Counted from the first letter of the stretch, positions 6,733 through 19,578 are shown. The stretch is 34,703 bases of DNA from DATCMA01 sp036563645 (GCA_036563645.1 DATCMA010000008.1:1-34703), one strand, 5' to 3'. The notes: generated by a model not told the origin, from the sequence alone. Program-made: numbers and translations.

Positions 6733-7791
6733 GTGACACTCGCAGCGATCCCCAGCCCGACCACGGCGGTTTGGCACGTCGGCCCGGTGCCGATCCGGGC
6801 GTACGCCCTGTGCATCATCGTCGGCATCGTCGTCGCCTGCTTGGTGACCGAGGTGCGGCTGCGCCAGCGTGGGGTGGCGCCCTGGGCGGTGCTCGACATC
6901 GCCATGTGGGCGGTCCCCTTCGGCATCGTGGGCGCGCGGATCTACCACGTGCTGACCTCTCCTGAGCACTACTTCGGAGCGGGCGGGCAGCCGCTCGACG
7001 CGGTCAAGATCTGGGAGGGCGGCCTCGGCATCTGGGGCGCGGTCGCCGGCGGCGCCTTGGGGGCGTGGCTGGGCGCGCGGCAGCTCGGCATCCCGTTGAG
7101 GGTCGTCGCCGACGCGCTCGCCCCCGGTCTGCCGCTGGCTCAGGCGGTTGGGCGATTGGGCAACTGGTTCAACAACGAGCTGTACGGGACTCCGACCACG
7201 CTGCCGTGGGGGCTGGAAGTCCACCGCATGGTCGACGGGCGCGCCGAGCGCGACCTGGACGGGAACCCGATCACCGAACCCGGGCTGTACCACCCCACCT
7301 TCGCCTACGAGGCGTTGTGGAACATCGGGGTGGCGCTGCTGGTCCTGGCGGTGGACCGGCGGTTCCGGCTCGGGCGCGGCCGGGCGTTCGCGCTGTACGC
7401 CATGGGCTACACCGCGGGCCGCTTCTGGATCGAGCTGATGCGCAGTGACCCGGCGAATCAGGTGCTCGGGCTGCGGCTCAACGTCTGGACGTCGGTGCTG
7501 GTCTTCCTCGGCGCCTTGATCTACCTGCTGCGCGTCCGGGGCCCGCGGGAGTACCTCGTCCCGCGTCCGCACGCGGCGTCCGCCACCGACACCGACTCCG
7601 CGTCGCGGCGGCCCGCCGCGCCGGAGTACCAGGTGGTTGGCGAGGCGCAGTACCGGCGCTATCGCGAGACGGGTGAGTTGCCGAGCGAGCCCGCCACCGG
7701 TGCCGGCGACGCCACCGCGGACGACGACGAGCGGCCGTCGCCGGATCCCGCGGCGCAGCCGTCGGCGACGCACGGCGCGGAGGACCGCTGA
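6733..7791 (+). CDS. lgt: Prolipoprotein diacylglyceryl transferase
   Basis: Lgt is the membrane enzyme that moves diacylglycerol from phosphatidylglycerol to the lipobox cysteine of prolipoproteins, the first step of lipoprotein maturation; LivJ in this window would be a substrate. The 352-residue product has about seven hydrophobic helices and the family signature GRLGNWFNNELYG at about residues 140-152. IPSPTTAVWHVGPVPIRAYA at the N-terminus is characteristic, which is why GTG 6733 is preferred over an in-frame start 45 bases upstream. The last 60-70 residues form a hydrophilic Ala/Pro/Asp-rich tail, a common actinobacterial extension of unknown role. Placement after trpA is conserved in actinobacteria (Rv1613-Rv1614). 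Confidence 0.95.
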   Translation: MTLAAIPSPTTAVWHVGPVPIRAYALCIIVGIVVACLVTEVRLRQRGVAPWAVLDIAMWAVPFGIVGARIYHVLTSPEHYFGAGGQPLDAVKIWEGGLGIWGAVAGGALGAWLGARQLGIPLRVVADALAPGLPLAQAVGRLGNWFNNELYGTPTTLPWGLEVHRMVDGRAERDLDGNPITEPGLYHPTFAYEALWNIGVALLVLAVDRRFRLGRGRAFALYAMGYTAGRFWIELMRSDPANQVLGLRLNVWTSVLVFLGALIYLLRVRGPREYLVPRPHAASATDTDSASRRPAAPEYQVVGEAQYRRYRETGELPSEPATGAGDATADDDERPSPDPAAQPSATHGAEDR

Positions 7792-7817
7792 GCGACGGGT
7801 GAACGAGGAGAGACGCC

Positions 7818-9008
7818 ATGCGCACGGCCGTGGTGGTAGGCGCGGGGATCGCTGGGCTCGCCGCCGCCGGCGCCCTCGCGCGCGGTGGCTGGCGGGTGAC
7901 GCTCCTCGAACGGGCGGAGCGCATTCGTCCGGAGCCGACGGCGCTCGTGCTGTGGCCGAACGGCTTGCGCGCGTTGCGCGCGCTGGGTCTCGGCGCCGGG
8001 CTGGACGCGATCGCGACAACGCTTCCGGCGATCGGGGTTCGCCGACCGGACGGCCAGTGGCTCGTGCCGCCGCGCCCCGCGGCGGCGGACCACGCCCCGG
8101 TCGCGGTGCGCGGTGAGGACCTGTACGACCTCCTGATCGCCGGGCTCGGCGAGCAGGTGGAGATCCGTACCGGGTTCGAGGTGCGGCAGGTGCGGGCCGA
8201 GGAGGGCGAGCGGCCCGCGGTGGGCGATGGGCGACATCAGCTCGAAGCGGATCTCGTCGTCGCGGCGGACGGGATCGACAGCGTGGTGCGCTCGGCGCTG
8301 GTGCCCACCTCGACCGTCGTGAACTCGGGGTGCACCGCGTGGCGTGCGGTGATTCCGTGGTACCGGGCGCCACGGTTAGCCGACGACCAGCCCGTGACGG
8401 GGGAGACCCTCGGGGCCGGGTACCGCTTCGTCTCCGCGCCCCTCGGCGAGCGGGGCTCGTCGGCCAAGGGCGGCATCTACTGGGTGGCCACCGCCGCCGG
8501 CGCGCCCCGTCCCGAGCCGCCGGCGACCCAGTTGGCCCTCCTGCGGCGGTGGTTTGACGGCTGGCCGGCGCCGATCGGGGAGTTGCTCGCCGCGACCGAA
8601 CCGGGGGATCTGGTGCAGCAGGAGATCCGGGAGCTGCGTCCCCTGCCGCGTCGCTACGGCTTCCCCGCCGGGCCCGGAGGTGTGGTGTTGATCGGTGATG
8701 CCGCTCACGCGATGCCCCACCACCTCGGGCAGGGAGCCGGTTTGGCGTGTGAGGACGCGGTGACGCTGGGGTCGGTGCTCCGTGAGGCGCATCTCGGGCC
8801 CGCGCTGCGGGAGGCGCTGGAGAGCTACACTCGCATCCGGCGCCCGCGCACCGTGACCATCGTGCGTCACACGCGGCGTATGGCGGCATTGTTGCGAGCC
8901 CGCGGTCGGCTGGCGTTGCGCGCTCGCGACGCGGTGCTCAGTGCGATCAGCCCACGACTCGTGGGCAGCGCCACAGCGGCGATCGTGCAATGGCATCCGC
9001 CAAGCTAA
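7818..9008 (+). CDS. FAD-dependent monooxygenase of the PHBH fold
   Basis: A 396-residue flavoprotein with the three family fingerprints: the FAD-binding GAGIAG at residues 7-12, the VVAADGIDS motif (DG motif contacting FAD and NAD(P)H) in the middle, and VVLIGDAAHAM (GD motif, about residues 289-298) followed by GQGAGLACEDA. No signal peptide or membrane segment is seen. ATG 7818 is preceded by GAGGAGA. Members hydroxylate aromatic or polyketide-like substrates using NAD(P)H and oxygen; nothing in the neighbourhood indicates the substrate. It lies 26 bases behind lgt and may be co-transcribed, but no functional link is evident. It has no counterpart I know of at this place in M. tuberculosis, so it may be a lineage-specific insertion. 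Confidence 0.85.
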   Translation: MRTAVVVGAGIAGLAAAGALARGGWRVTLLERAERIRPEPTALVLWPNGLRALRALGLGAGLDAIATTLPAIGVRRPDGQWLVPPRPAAADHAPVAVRGEDLYDLLIAGLGEQVEIRTGFEVRQVRAEEGERPAVGDGRHQLEADLVVAADGIDSVVRSALVPTSTVVNSGCTAWRAVIPWYRAPRLADDQPVTGETLGAGYRFVSAPLGERGSSAKGGIYWVATAAGAPRPEPPATQLALLRRWFDGWPAPIGELLAATEPGDLVQQEIRELRPLPRRYGFPAGPGGVVLIGDAAHAMPHHLGQGAGLACEDAVTLGSVLREAHLGPALREALESYTRIRRPRTVTIVRHTRRMAALLRARGRLALRARDAVLSAISPRLVGSATAAIVQWHPPS

Positions 9009-9055
9009 GCGGCGGTGGAGCGCACGGCGCCGGGGCCGATGAATCGAACAGTAAT

Positions 9056-9096
9056 GGTGTCAGGAGTCAAATCACCGTACGGGCTCCTTTAACACC
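9056..9096. promoter_or_regulatory. Imperfect dyad overlapping the gltB -35 region
   Basis: GGTGT (9056-9060) pairs with ACACC (9092-9096), and inside it AGGAG (9062-9066) pairs with CTCCT (9084-9088), around a 17-base centre. The right arm covers the -35 hexamer of the gltB promoter. It could be an operator or the weak terminator of the monooxygenase transcript. Confidence 0.35.
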
Positions 9097-9117
9097 CCCT
9101 TAGCAACCGCCTATACT
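9089..9117 (+). promoter_or_regulatory. gltB promoter (TTAACA-N17-TATACT)
   Basis: TTAACA (9089-9094) and TATACT (9112-9117) are near-consensus housekeeping-sigma hexamers with a 17-base spacer, unusually good for such GC-rich DNA. The expected start is near 9124, leaving a leader of about 60 bases before gltB. Confidence 0.75.
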
Positions 9118-9182
9118 CGGTCGTCACCGCCGGGCCAACGTCGTCCCGCGCTGGCAATCAGTACGAGACGACGGGAGGCCCA

Positions 9183-13788
<4,606 letters not shown>

Positions 13789-13796
<8 letters not shown>

Positions 13797-15279
13797 CCCG
13801 AACGGTTTCCTGCGCTACGGACGGCGGCTTCCCCAGCGTCGGCCCGTGTCTGTGCGGATCACCGACTGGAAGGAGATCTACCCGCCGGCGGACGACGACC
13901 TGATCCGTGAGCAGGCGACGCGGTGTATGGATTGTGGCATCCCGTTCTGCCACTCCGGCTGCCCGTTGGGCAACCGGATCCCGGACTGGAACGACCTGGT
14001 CCGCACGGGCACGTGGGCCGCCGCGATCGAGGCGTTGCACGCCACGAACAACTTCCCCGAGTTCACCGGTCGGCTCTGCCCGGCGCCCTGTGAGGCCGCC
14101 TGCGTCCTCGGCATCGGCAAGGGCGAGCCGGTGACGATCAAGCAGGTCGAGGTTGAGATCATCAATCGGGCTTTCGACGCGGGCTTGGTCGTCCCGCACG
14201 CGGCCGTCGCCCCGTCGGGCAAGCGGGTCGCGGTGGTCGGGTCGGGGCCGGCCGGGTTGGCCGCCGCCCAGCAGCTCGCGCGCGCGGGGCACGCGGTGAC
14301 GGTGTACGAGCGGGATGACGCGCTCGGTGGGCTCCTGCGCTACGGCATCCCGGACTTCAAGCTCGAGAAGGAGCACATCGATCGGCGGCTGGCCCAGCTC
14401 GCCGCCGAAGGGGTGCGCTTCGAGATCGGCGTCAATGTTGGCGTCGACATCCCGGCGGACCAACTGCGCGCCGAGTACGACGCGGTCCTGCTGGCCTGTG
14501 GCGCCCTCGCCGGCCGGGACACCCCGCAGACACCGGGCCGCGCGGCGCGGGGGATCCACTTGGCCATGCCGTACCTCGTGGCGGCGAACCGGGTGGTCGC
14601 CGGTCGCGCGGCGCGACCGGAGATCGACGCCGCGGGGAAGCACGTGGTCATCATCGGCGGTGGGGACACCGCGGCGGACTGCCTCGGGGTCGCCCATCGG
14701 CAAGGGGCGGCGAGCGTCACCCAGCTCGACCGGTACCCGCTGCCGCCGGCCGAGCGCGACGAGACCCGGGACCCGTGGCCGACGTGGCCGTGGATTCTGC
14801 GCACCTACCCGGCGCACGAGGAAGGCGGTACCCGGCTCTTCGCGGTGGCGGTCCAGGAGTTCCTCGCCGACGAGACCGGCGCGGTGCGCGGGGTGCGGAT
14901 CGCCGACGTGCGGGTGGAGCGCCGCAATGGTCAGGCGCACGTGCACGTCGTGCCGGGCACCATGCGCGAACTCCCCGCCGATGTGGTGCTGTTGGCCATC
15001 GGTTTCGAAGGCACCGAGGAGCAGCCGCTGCTGGAGCAGCTCGGACTGAAGCGCAACGCCCGAGGCGTGATCGACGTCGGCCCGGACTGGCAGACCGACG
15101 TCGAGGGCGTCTTCGTCGCCGGTGACATGCACCGCGGGGCGTCGCTCATCGTATGGGCGATCGCGGAAGGACGGGCGGCCGCCGCGGCGATCCACGCGTA
15201 CCTGGGCGGCGCCGGCGAGCTGCCCGCGCCCGTCACGCCGAGTGCCCGACCGCTGGCGGTGGCCGACACGGCGAGATAG
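13789..15279 (+). CDS. gltD: Glutamate synthase, small (beta) subunit
   Basis: GltD takes electrons from NADPH via FAD and passes them through Fe-S clusters to GltB. The 496-residue product has an N-terminal 4Fe-4S domain with CMDCGIPFCHSGC (Cys46, 49, 54, 58) and RLCPAPCEAAC, then the FAD fold (VAVVGSGPAGLAAAQQLA), the NADPH fold (VVIIGGGDTAADC) and a C-terminal FAD segment (VFVAGDMHRGASLIVWAI). GTG 13789 is chosen because GGAGG (13778-13782) lies six bases before it and the product begins with the usual MADPNGFL; a longer frame to 13759 would add only residues read out of gltB. The gene overlaps gltB by eight bases. It ends the operon, and two strong hairpins follow. Confidence 0.97.
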
Positions 15280-15334
15280 CAAAACGTAAAATTGATGGGT
15301 TAACCCGCAGCGATAGCGCTACCATCCCACCGCC

Positions 15335-15373
15335 AGCGGCCACCGCGATGGCGATCTCGCGGCGTAGGCCGCT
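15335..15373 (+). terminator. Nested hairpin after gltD
   Basis: AGCGGCC (15335-15341) pairs with GGCCGCT (15367-15373) and, inside, CCGCGA (15343-15348) pairs with TCGCGG (15357-15362). The 13 pairs are interrupted by an uneven internal loop. With the next hairpin it probably forms a double stop for the gltBD transcript. There is no T-run. Confidence 0.5.
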
Positions 15374-15425
15374 ACCGGCCGGTGACACCCAATCGCACGT
15401 GGCGTTTTCCGATCGACGCCGTTCA

Positions 15426-15466
15426 CGCCGCCCCCTCGCGCCCCAAGCGGTGCCGAGGGGGCGGCG
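15426..15466 (+). terminator. gltBD terminator, 13-bp perfect stem
   Basis: The arms 15426-15438 and 15454-15466 are perfectly complementary over 13 bases (CGCCGCCCCCTCG and its complement) around a 15-base loop. No T-tract follows, as is common for actinobacterial terminators. It could also act in the pyk leader if the pyk start point were upstream. Confidence 0.7.
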
Positions 15467-15634
15467 AATCGAGCCGAGATGGGTAAGCTTGCGTGCGCGG
15501 TCGTCGATGCCCGCTGCCACCGATTGCGGATGCGCCGCCGGTATCCCCCCGGCAGATTGCACGCAAGGTTGGGTAACTGTTCGTATGTCGGACACGGGTC
15601 GGCCACCGGTCGGCCCAAGGGAGAGATTGGCCTG

Positions 15635-17086
15635 ATGGGTGTGACAAGGCGCGCCAAGATCGTCTGCACGCTTGGCCCCGCCACCTCGTCGCCGGAGCGG
15701 ATCCGAGGGTTGGTGGAGGCCGGCATGGACGTGGCCCGGCTTAACTTCAGCCATGGCTCCCACGCAGAACATGAGCGGGTATACCGGCTTGTGCGAGAGG
15801 CCGCGCGGGCCTCGGGTCGGGCAGTGGCGGTCCTGGCTGATTTGCAGGGCCCCAAGGTTCGACTCGGCCGCTTCGCTGACGGGCCACACGAGTGGCGAAC
15901 CGGGGACACCGTCATCATCACCAGCGACGACATTCTCGGCACGCGTGATCGCGTCTCCTGCTCCTACAAGAAGTTGCCGCAGGAGGTGAAGGTCGGAGAC
16001 CGCCTGCTCATCGACGATGGCAAGGTGACCATCGAGGTGACGTCGGTGTCCGGCAATGACATCCATTGCCTGGTCATCGAAGGCGGCATGGTCTCCGACA
16101 ACAAGGGCGTCTCGCTGCCGAACGTCGCCGTCAGCATGCCGGCACTCTCCGAAAAGGACGCTCGAGACCTTCGCTTCGCCCTGAACCTCGGTGTGGACCT
16201 GGTGGCGCTCTCCTTCGTGCGCTCACCGGAGGACATCAAGCTCGTCCACGCGGTCATGGACGAAGTGGGCATTCGCCGCCCCGTGCTCGCCAAGCTGGAG
16301 AAGCCGGAGGCGGTGGCTCACCTGGAGGCGATCGTGGACGCCTTCGACGGCATCCTGGTCGCCCGTGGTGACCTCGGGGTCGAACTGCCGCTCGACCAGG
16401 TGCCGTTGGTGCAGAAGCGCGCGGTGCAGCTGTGCCGGGAGAACGCCAAGCCCGTCATCGTCGCGACCCAGATGCTGGACTCCATGATGGAGAATTCCCG
16501 CCCGACGCGGGCGGAAGCCTCGGACGTCGCCAACGCGGTGCTCGACGGCGCCGACGCGGTGATGCTCTCCGGGGAGACCAGCATCGGGAAGTACCCCGTG
16601 CTCACCGTGAGCACGATGGCGAAGATCATCGCGACGACGGAGTCGGGCTCCCTGAGCGTGCCGGCGCTGCAGCACGTTCCGCGTACGCACAGCGGGGCGC
16701 TCACCGTCGCCGCGGCCCAGATCGCCCGCAGTATCGGCGCGAAGGCGATGGTGGCCTTCTCGCAGACGGGCGACACGGTCCGACGGCTCTCCCGGCTGCA
16801 CTGCGAGCTTCCGTTGCTCGCCTTCACGCCGGTGCCCGAAGTTCGCGATCAGCTCGCCCTCTCCTGGGGGGTGGAGTCCTTCCTCATGCCGTTCGCGCAG
16901 CACACCGACGACATGTTCCGGCAGGTCGACGAGGCCTTGCTCGGGCTTGGCCGGTGTCAGCCGGGCGACTACGTGGTGATCGTCGCGGGGAGCCCGCCGG
17001 GCACGCCGGGGTCGACGAACACCCTCCGCGTCCACCAGCTGGGGACGTTGGTCGACGCGGCGACGGCGAAGCGTAAGGCGCTGTGA
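15635..17086 (+). CDS. pyk: Pyruvate kinase
   Basis: Pyk makes pyruvate and ATP from phosphoenolpyruvate and ADP, the last step of glycolysis. The 483-residue product has the barrel motifs KIVCTLGPATS, MDVARLNFSHG and VLADLQGPKVRLGRF. The catalytic Lys220 lies in AKLEKPEA, and the metal-binding segments LVARGDLGVELP and MLDSMMENSRPTRAEASD are also intact. The C-terminal allosteric domain is complete. ATG 15635 gives the standard start MGVTRRAKIV; a frame open further upstream gives no family-like sequence. AAGGGAG lies 11 bases before the ATG. The stop overlaps tesB as GTGA. The pyk-tesB pair is conserved in M. tuberculosis (Rv1617-Rv1618). Confidence 0.97.
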   Translation: MGVTRRAKIVCTLGPATSSPERIRGLVEAGMDVARLNFSHGSHAEHERVYRLVREAARASGRAVAVLADLQGPKVRLGRFADGPHEWRTGDTVIITSDDILGTRDRVSCSYKKLPQEVKVGDRLLIDDGKVTIEVTSVSGNDIHCLVIEGGMVSDNKGVSLPNVAVSMPALSEKDARDLRFALNLGVDLVALSFVRSPEDIKLVHAVMDEVGIRRPVLAKLEKPEAVAHLEAIVDAFDGILVARGDLGVELPLDQVPLVQKRAVQLCRENAKPVIVATQMLDSMMENSRPTRAEASDVANAVLDGADAVMLSGETSIGKYPVLTVSTMAKIIATTESGSLSVPALQHVPRTHSGALTVAAAQIARSIGAKAMVAFSQTGDTVRRLSRLHCELPLLAFTPVPEVRDQLALSWGVESFLMPFAQHTDDMFRQVDEALLGLGRCQPGDYVVIVAGSPPGTPGSTNTLRVHQLGTLVDAATAKRKAL

Positions 17087-17961
17087 GCAGCCCACTGGTC
17101 GGCCAGGCCGCCGTCGATCAGCTGCTGGAGGTGCTGGACCTCACTCGGCTCGGCCCGATGTCGTTTCGAGGGACCAGCCCTCCAACGGGTTTGCAGCGCG
17201 TCTTCGGCGGTCAGGTCGCCGGGCAGGCGTTGGTCGCGGCCGGTGCCACGGTCGATCCGGACCGGCGGGTGCACTCGTTGCACGGCTACTTCGTCCGCCC
17301 GGGTGATCCGACCGTGCCGATTACGTTTGAGGTCGAGAACATCCGCGACGGGCGGTCGTTCTCGGTGCGTCGATCGGTGGCCCTCCAACACGGCAAGCCG
17401 ATCTTCTTCATGTCCGCCTCGTTCCACCGCGCGGAGGACGGGCTCGACCACCAGGCGCCACCCCCTCGGGACGTCCCGCGTCCCGAGGAGTTGCCGTCGC
17501 TCGGCGAGCTCCTCGAGCGGTATCCGGATCGGCTCGGCATCTGGGCGACCGCGCCGCGTCCGATCGACATTCGCTACGTCAGCGACCCCGGTTGGGTGGC
17601 GCCGGGGGTGCGCGCGGCCGATCCGCATCCCAAGGTGTGGATGCGGTTCGACGGGGCGTTGCCCGACGACCCGCTGCTGCACGCCTGCGCGTTGACGTAC
17701 GCCTCCGACCTGACCCTGCTCGACTCGGTGCTCGCGGCGCACGGTGAGGTCTGGGGTCCCGGCGGCGTGATTGGGGCGAGCCTCGACCACGCGGTGTGGT
17801 TCCACCGCCCATTCCGCGCCGACGAGTGGTTCCTCTATGACTGCTGGAGCCCGTCCGCCGCTGGGGCCCGCGGACTGGCGATGGGACGCATGTTCAGCCT
17901 GGACGGGCGGCACATCGCCAGTGCCGTGCAGGAGGGGCTGCTGCGGCGAGCCTACGGCTAG
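17083..17961 (+). CDS. tesB: Acyl-CoA thioesterase II
   Basis: TesB hydrolyses acyl-CoA to free fatty acid and CoA. The 292-residue product has the double hot-dog layout. The first half contains FRGTSP, VFGGQVAGQAL, LHGYFVRPGD and FSVRRSVALQ; the second contains ASDLTLLDSV (catalytic Asp209), SLDHAVWFHRPFRADEW and the C-terminal SAVQEGLLR with the catalytic Gln. The GTG start overlaps the pyk stop by four bases, so it is translated with pyk. The physiological substrate range cannot be seen from the sequence. Confidence 0.95.
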   Translation: MSSPLVGQAAVDQLLEVLDLTRLGPMSFRGTSPPTGLQRVFGGQVAGQALVAAGATVDPDRRVHSLHGYFVRPGDPTVPITFEVENIRDGRSFSVRRSVALQHGKPIFFMSASFHRAEDGLDHQAPPPRDVPRPEELPSLGELLERYPDRLGIWATAPRPIDIRYVSDPGWVAPGVRAADPHPKVWMRFDGALPDDPLLHACALTYASDLTLLDSVLAAHGEVWGPGGVIGASLDHAVWFHRPFRADEWFLYDCWSPSAAGARGLAMGRMFSLDGRHIASAVQEGLLRRAYG

Positions 17962-18028
17962 CGGCTGCCGGCCGGTGTCGGGTGTGCCGACGGCAAGGGA
18001 TCATGACGAGGGCGGTATGGCCTCCCGA

Positions 18029-18034
18029 TACCCT
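18029..18034 (+). promoter_or_regulatory. Possible -10 element of the Rrf2 regulator gene
   Basis: TACCCT lies seven bases before the ATG of the Rrf2 gene with no ribosome site between, consistent with a leaderless transcript. No matching -35 box at 16-18 bases was seen. Confidence 0.4.
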
Positions 18035-18041
18035 TGCGGCC

Positions 18042-18509
18042 ATGCGTCTTTCGGCCCGGGTTGACTACGCGCTGCGTGCCGTTGTCGAGTTGGCGAGCGT
18101 CGCGGTCGCCGACCCGCACCATCCCCGCACCTTGACCGCCGAACGGATCGCCCAGGCCCAGGATATTCCGCCGAAATTCTTGGAGAGCATCCTGCTTCAG
18201 CTCCGTCGCGCGGGCATCGTGAACGCGCAACGAGGGCCGGAGGGAGGCTACTGGCTCGCGCGGCGGCCGAGTGAGATTTCGTTGGCGGACGTGATCCGTG
18301 TGATCGACGGGCCGCTCGCGCATATTCGGGGACAACGTCCGGAAGATCTCGGTTATCGCGGTGCGGCGGCGGCGCTGCAGGATGTCTGGATTGCGCTGCG
18401 GGCCAGCGAACGACAAATTCTAGAACTGGTCACCCTTGCGGATGTCGCTACTGGTCAACTTCCCGACAGAGTGCGGGAGTTGGCCGACGATCCCGCTGCG
18501 TGGACGTGA
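18042..18509 (+). CDS. Rrf2-family transcriptional regulator
   Basis: A 155-residue winged-helix protein starting MRLSARVDYALRAVVELA, the N-terminal signature of Rrf2 proteins. The recognition region LTAERIAQAQDIPPKFLESI is followed by the wing GIVNAQRGPEGGYWLAR, also diagnostic. IscR, NsrR and related members bind an Fe-S cluster through three cysteines. This protein has no cysteine at all, so it cannot bind a cluster in that way and should sense something else or act as a CymR-like protein-responsive regulator. It lies 118 bases before a TauE/SafE permease on the same strand, so control of that gene (and its own) is the obvious hypothesis. ATG 18042 is chosen from homology; a frame opening at 17982 gives a non-family extension. 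Confidence 0.92.
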   Translation: MRLSARVDYALRAVVELASVAVADPHHPRTLTAERIAQAQDIPPKFLESILLQLRRAGIVNAQRGPEGGYWLARRPSEISLADVIRVIDGPLAHIRGQRPEDLGYRGAAAALQDVWIALRASERQILELVTLADVATGQLPDRVRELADDPAAWT

Positions 18510-18538
18510 GGGATATATCTCACGAGACGAAACGCTGA

Positions 18539-18568
18539 TTGACGTCCTGTCTGACCGCTCGCTTAAAT
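18539..18568 (+). promoter_or_regulatory. tauE promoter candidate (TTGACG-N18-TTAAAT)
   Basis: TTGACG (18539-18544) and TTAAAT (18563-18568) with an 18-base spacer form a good housekeeping-type promoter between the Rrf2 gene and the permease gene. The permease can thus be expressed apart from the regulator. Confidence 0.55.
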
Positions 18569-18581
18569 CCCTACCAAGCCT

Positions 18582-18601
18582 ATCGGGAAAATCGTTCCGA
18601 T
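18582..18601. promoter_or_regulatory. Dyad, possible Rrf2 operator
   Basis: ATCGGGAA and TTCCGAT face each other around AATCG, a near-palindrome with one extra G in the left arm. It begins 14 bases after the -10 box, where a bound repressor would block transcription. No assignment to a known Rrf2 box is claimed. Confidence 0.35.
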
Positions 18602-18627
18602 GGGAAAAGGTCAGAAGGGACAATCGG

Positions 18628-19542
18628 GTGCGGAAACTTCTCGTCCTCGCCTTGATCGGGCTCGCCGCGCAGCTGGTCGACGGCGCGCTCGGCATGGCAT
18701 ACGGGGTCACCTCGTCGACACTGCTCCTGCTCGCCGGGGTCGCGCCTGCCTCGGCGTCGGCGTCTGTCCACCTGGCGGAGATCGGCACCACGCTCGCCTC
18801 CGGGCTCTCGCACTGGCGGTTCGGCAACGTGGACTGGCCGGTCGTCCTCCGCATCGCGCTGCCCGGCGCGCTCGGAGCCTTCGCTGGGGCGACCTTCCTC
18901 AGCTCCCTCTCCACTGAGGCCGCGGCACCCTGGATGGCCACCATCCTGCTCCTGCTCGGCGTCTACCTGCTGGTGCGGTTCACCCGGCCGTTCCGCGCTC
19001 CCCGCAACCCGCGTCCGCTGCGCAGCGGCTTCCTCGCGCCGCTGGGGCTGTTCGCGGGCTTCATCGACTCCACCGGCGGTGGGGGATGGGGGCCGGTGGC
19101 CACGCCGTCCCTGCTCGTCTCCGGCCGGTTGGAGCCGCGGAAGGTGGTTGGCTCGGTGGACACCTCTGAGTTCCTCGTGGCCATCGCGGCGAGCATCGGC
19201 TTCCTGCTGGGCCTGGGGTCGGAGGGCTTCGTCCTGCCGACGGTCCTCGCGCTCCTCATCGGTGGTCTGATCGCCGCGCCGATCGCCGCGTGGCTGATCC
19301 GGATCATTCCCGCTCAGCTCCTCGGCGCCTTGGTCGGCGGCCTCATCGTGCTGACCAACGCCCGGACGCTGATGCGCTCCTTCGACGTCGCCACCGGAAT
19401 CCGTCCGGTGATCTACCTGGCCATCGTGGCCGCGTGGGCGCTCGCCATCACCCTCGCCGTCCGGGTGCTGCGGCGCACCCGAGCCCGCGAGGCCGCCGGC
19501 GACGATTCGGTCGAGGCCGCGCTGGAACCCGCGCGCCCGTAA
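18628..19542 (+). CDS. TauE/SafE-family membrane permease
   Basis: A 304-residue integral membrane protein with about eight hydrophobic helices. It has the two related halves typical of the family: LAAQLVDGALGMAYGVTSS in the first and GLFAGFIDSTGGGGWGPVAT in the second. TauE/SafE proteins are thought to export or import small sulfur-containing anions such as sulfite, sulfoacetate or thiosulfate; the substrate here is unknown. GTG 18628 is preferred because AGAAGGGA (18613-18620) precedes it by seven bases and the first helix starts right after; a longer frame from 18436 would overlap the Rrf2 gene. The short hydrophilic C-tail is rich in Glu, Ala and Pro. It follows an Rrf2 regulator, a class that includes regulators of cysteine and Fe-S metabolism, which fits a sulfur role. 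Confidence 0.88.
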   Translation: MRKLLVLALIGLAAQLVDGALGMAYGVTSSTLLLLAGVAPASASASVHLAEIGTTLASGLSHWRFGNVDWPVVLRIALPGALGAFAGATFLSSLSTEAAAPWMATILLLLGVYLLVRFTRPFRAPRNPRPLRSGFLAPLGLFAGFIDSTGGGGWGPVATPSLLVSGRLEPRKVVGSVDTSEFLVAIAASIGFLLGLGSEGFVLPTVLALLIGGLIAAPIAAWLIRIIPAQLLGALVGGLIVLTNARTLMRSFDVATGIRPVIYLAIVAAWALAITLAVRVLRRTRAREAAGDDSVEAALEPARP

Positions 19543-19578
19543 GCGCGGAAACGCTCACCCACTCGCGCACGACACAAA

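Larger units (their letters stand above)
15280..15634. other. gltD-pyk intergenic region
   Basis: This 355-base region holds no gene. In order it contains an AT-rich patch, a perfect 10-bp palindrome GGGTTAACCC (15297-15306), a nested hairpin (15335-15373), a 13-bp perfect hairpin (15426-15466) and the pyk leader with AAGGGAG at 15617-15623. A pyk promoter must lie in the last 170 bases, but I see no convincing -35/-10 pair; TTGCAC at about 15556 is a weak candidate. Confidence 0.6.

Noticed and set aside
6385..8889. Very long open frame on the minus strand opposite trpA, lgt and the monooxygenase
   Set aside because: Product is low-complexity Arg/Pro/Ala/Ser-rich and matches no family; it mirrors codon bias of the real genes in GC-rich DNA.
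9009..9120. GlnR-type nitrogen box before gltB
   Set aside because: No GTNAC-N6-GNAAC arrangement with acceptable spacing; only fragments.
18436..18627. N-terminal extension of the TauE permease from 18436
   Set aside because: It overlaps the Rrf2 gene and runs through the tauE promoter; GTG 18628 has a proper ribosome site and precedes helix 1.
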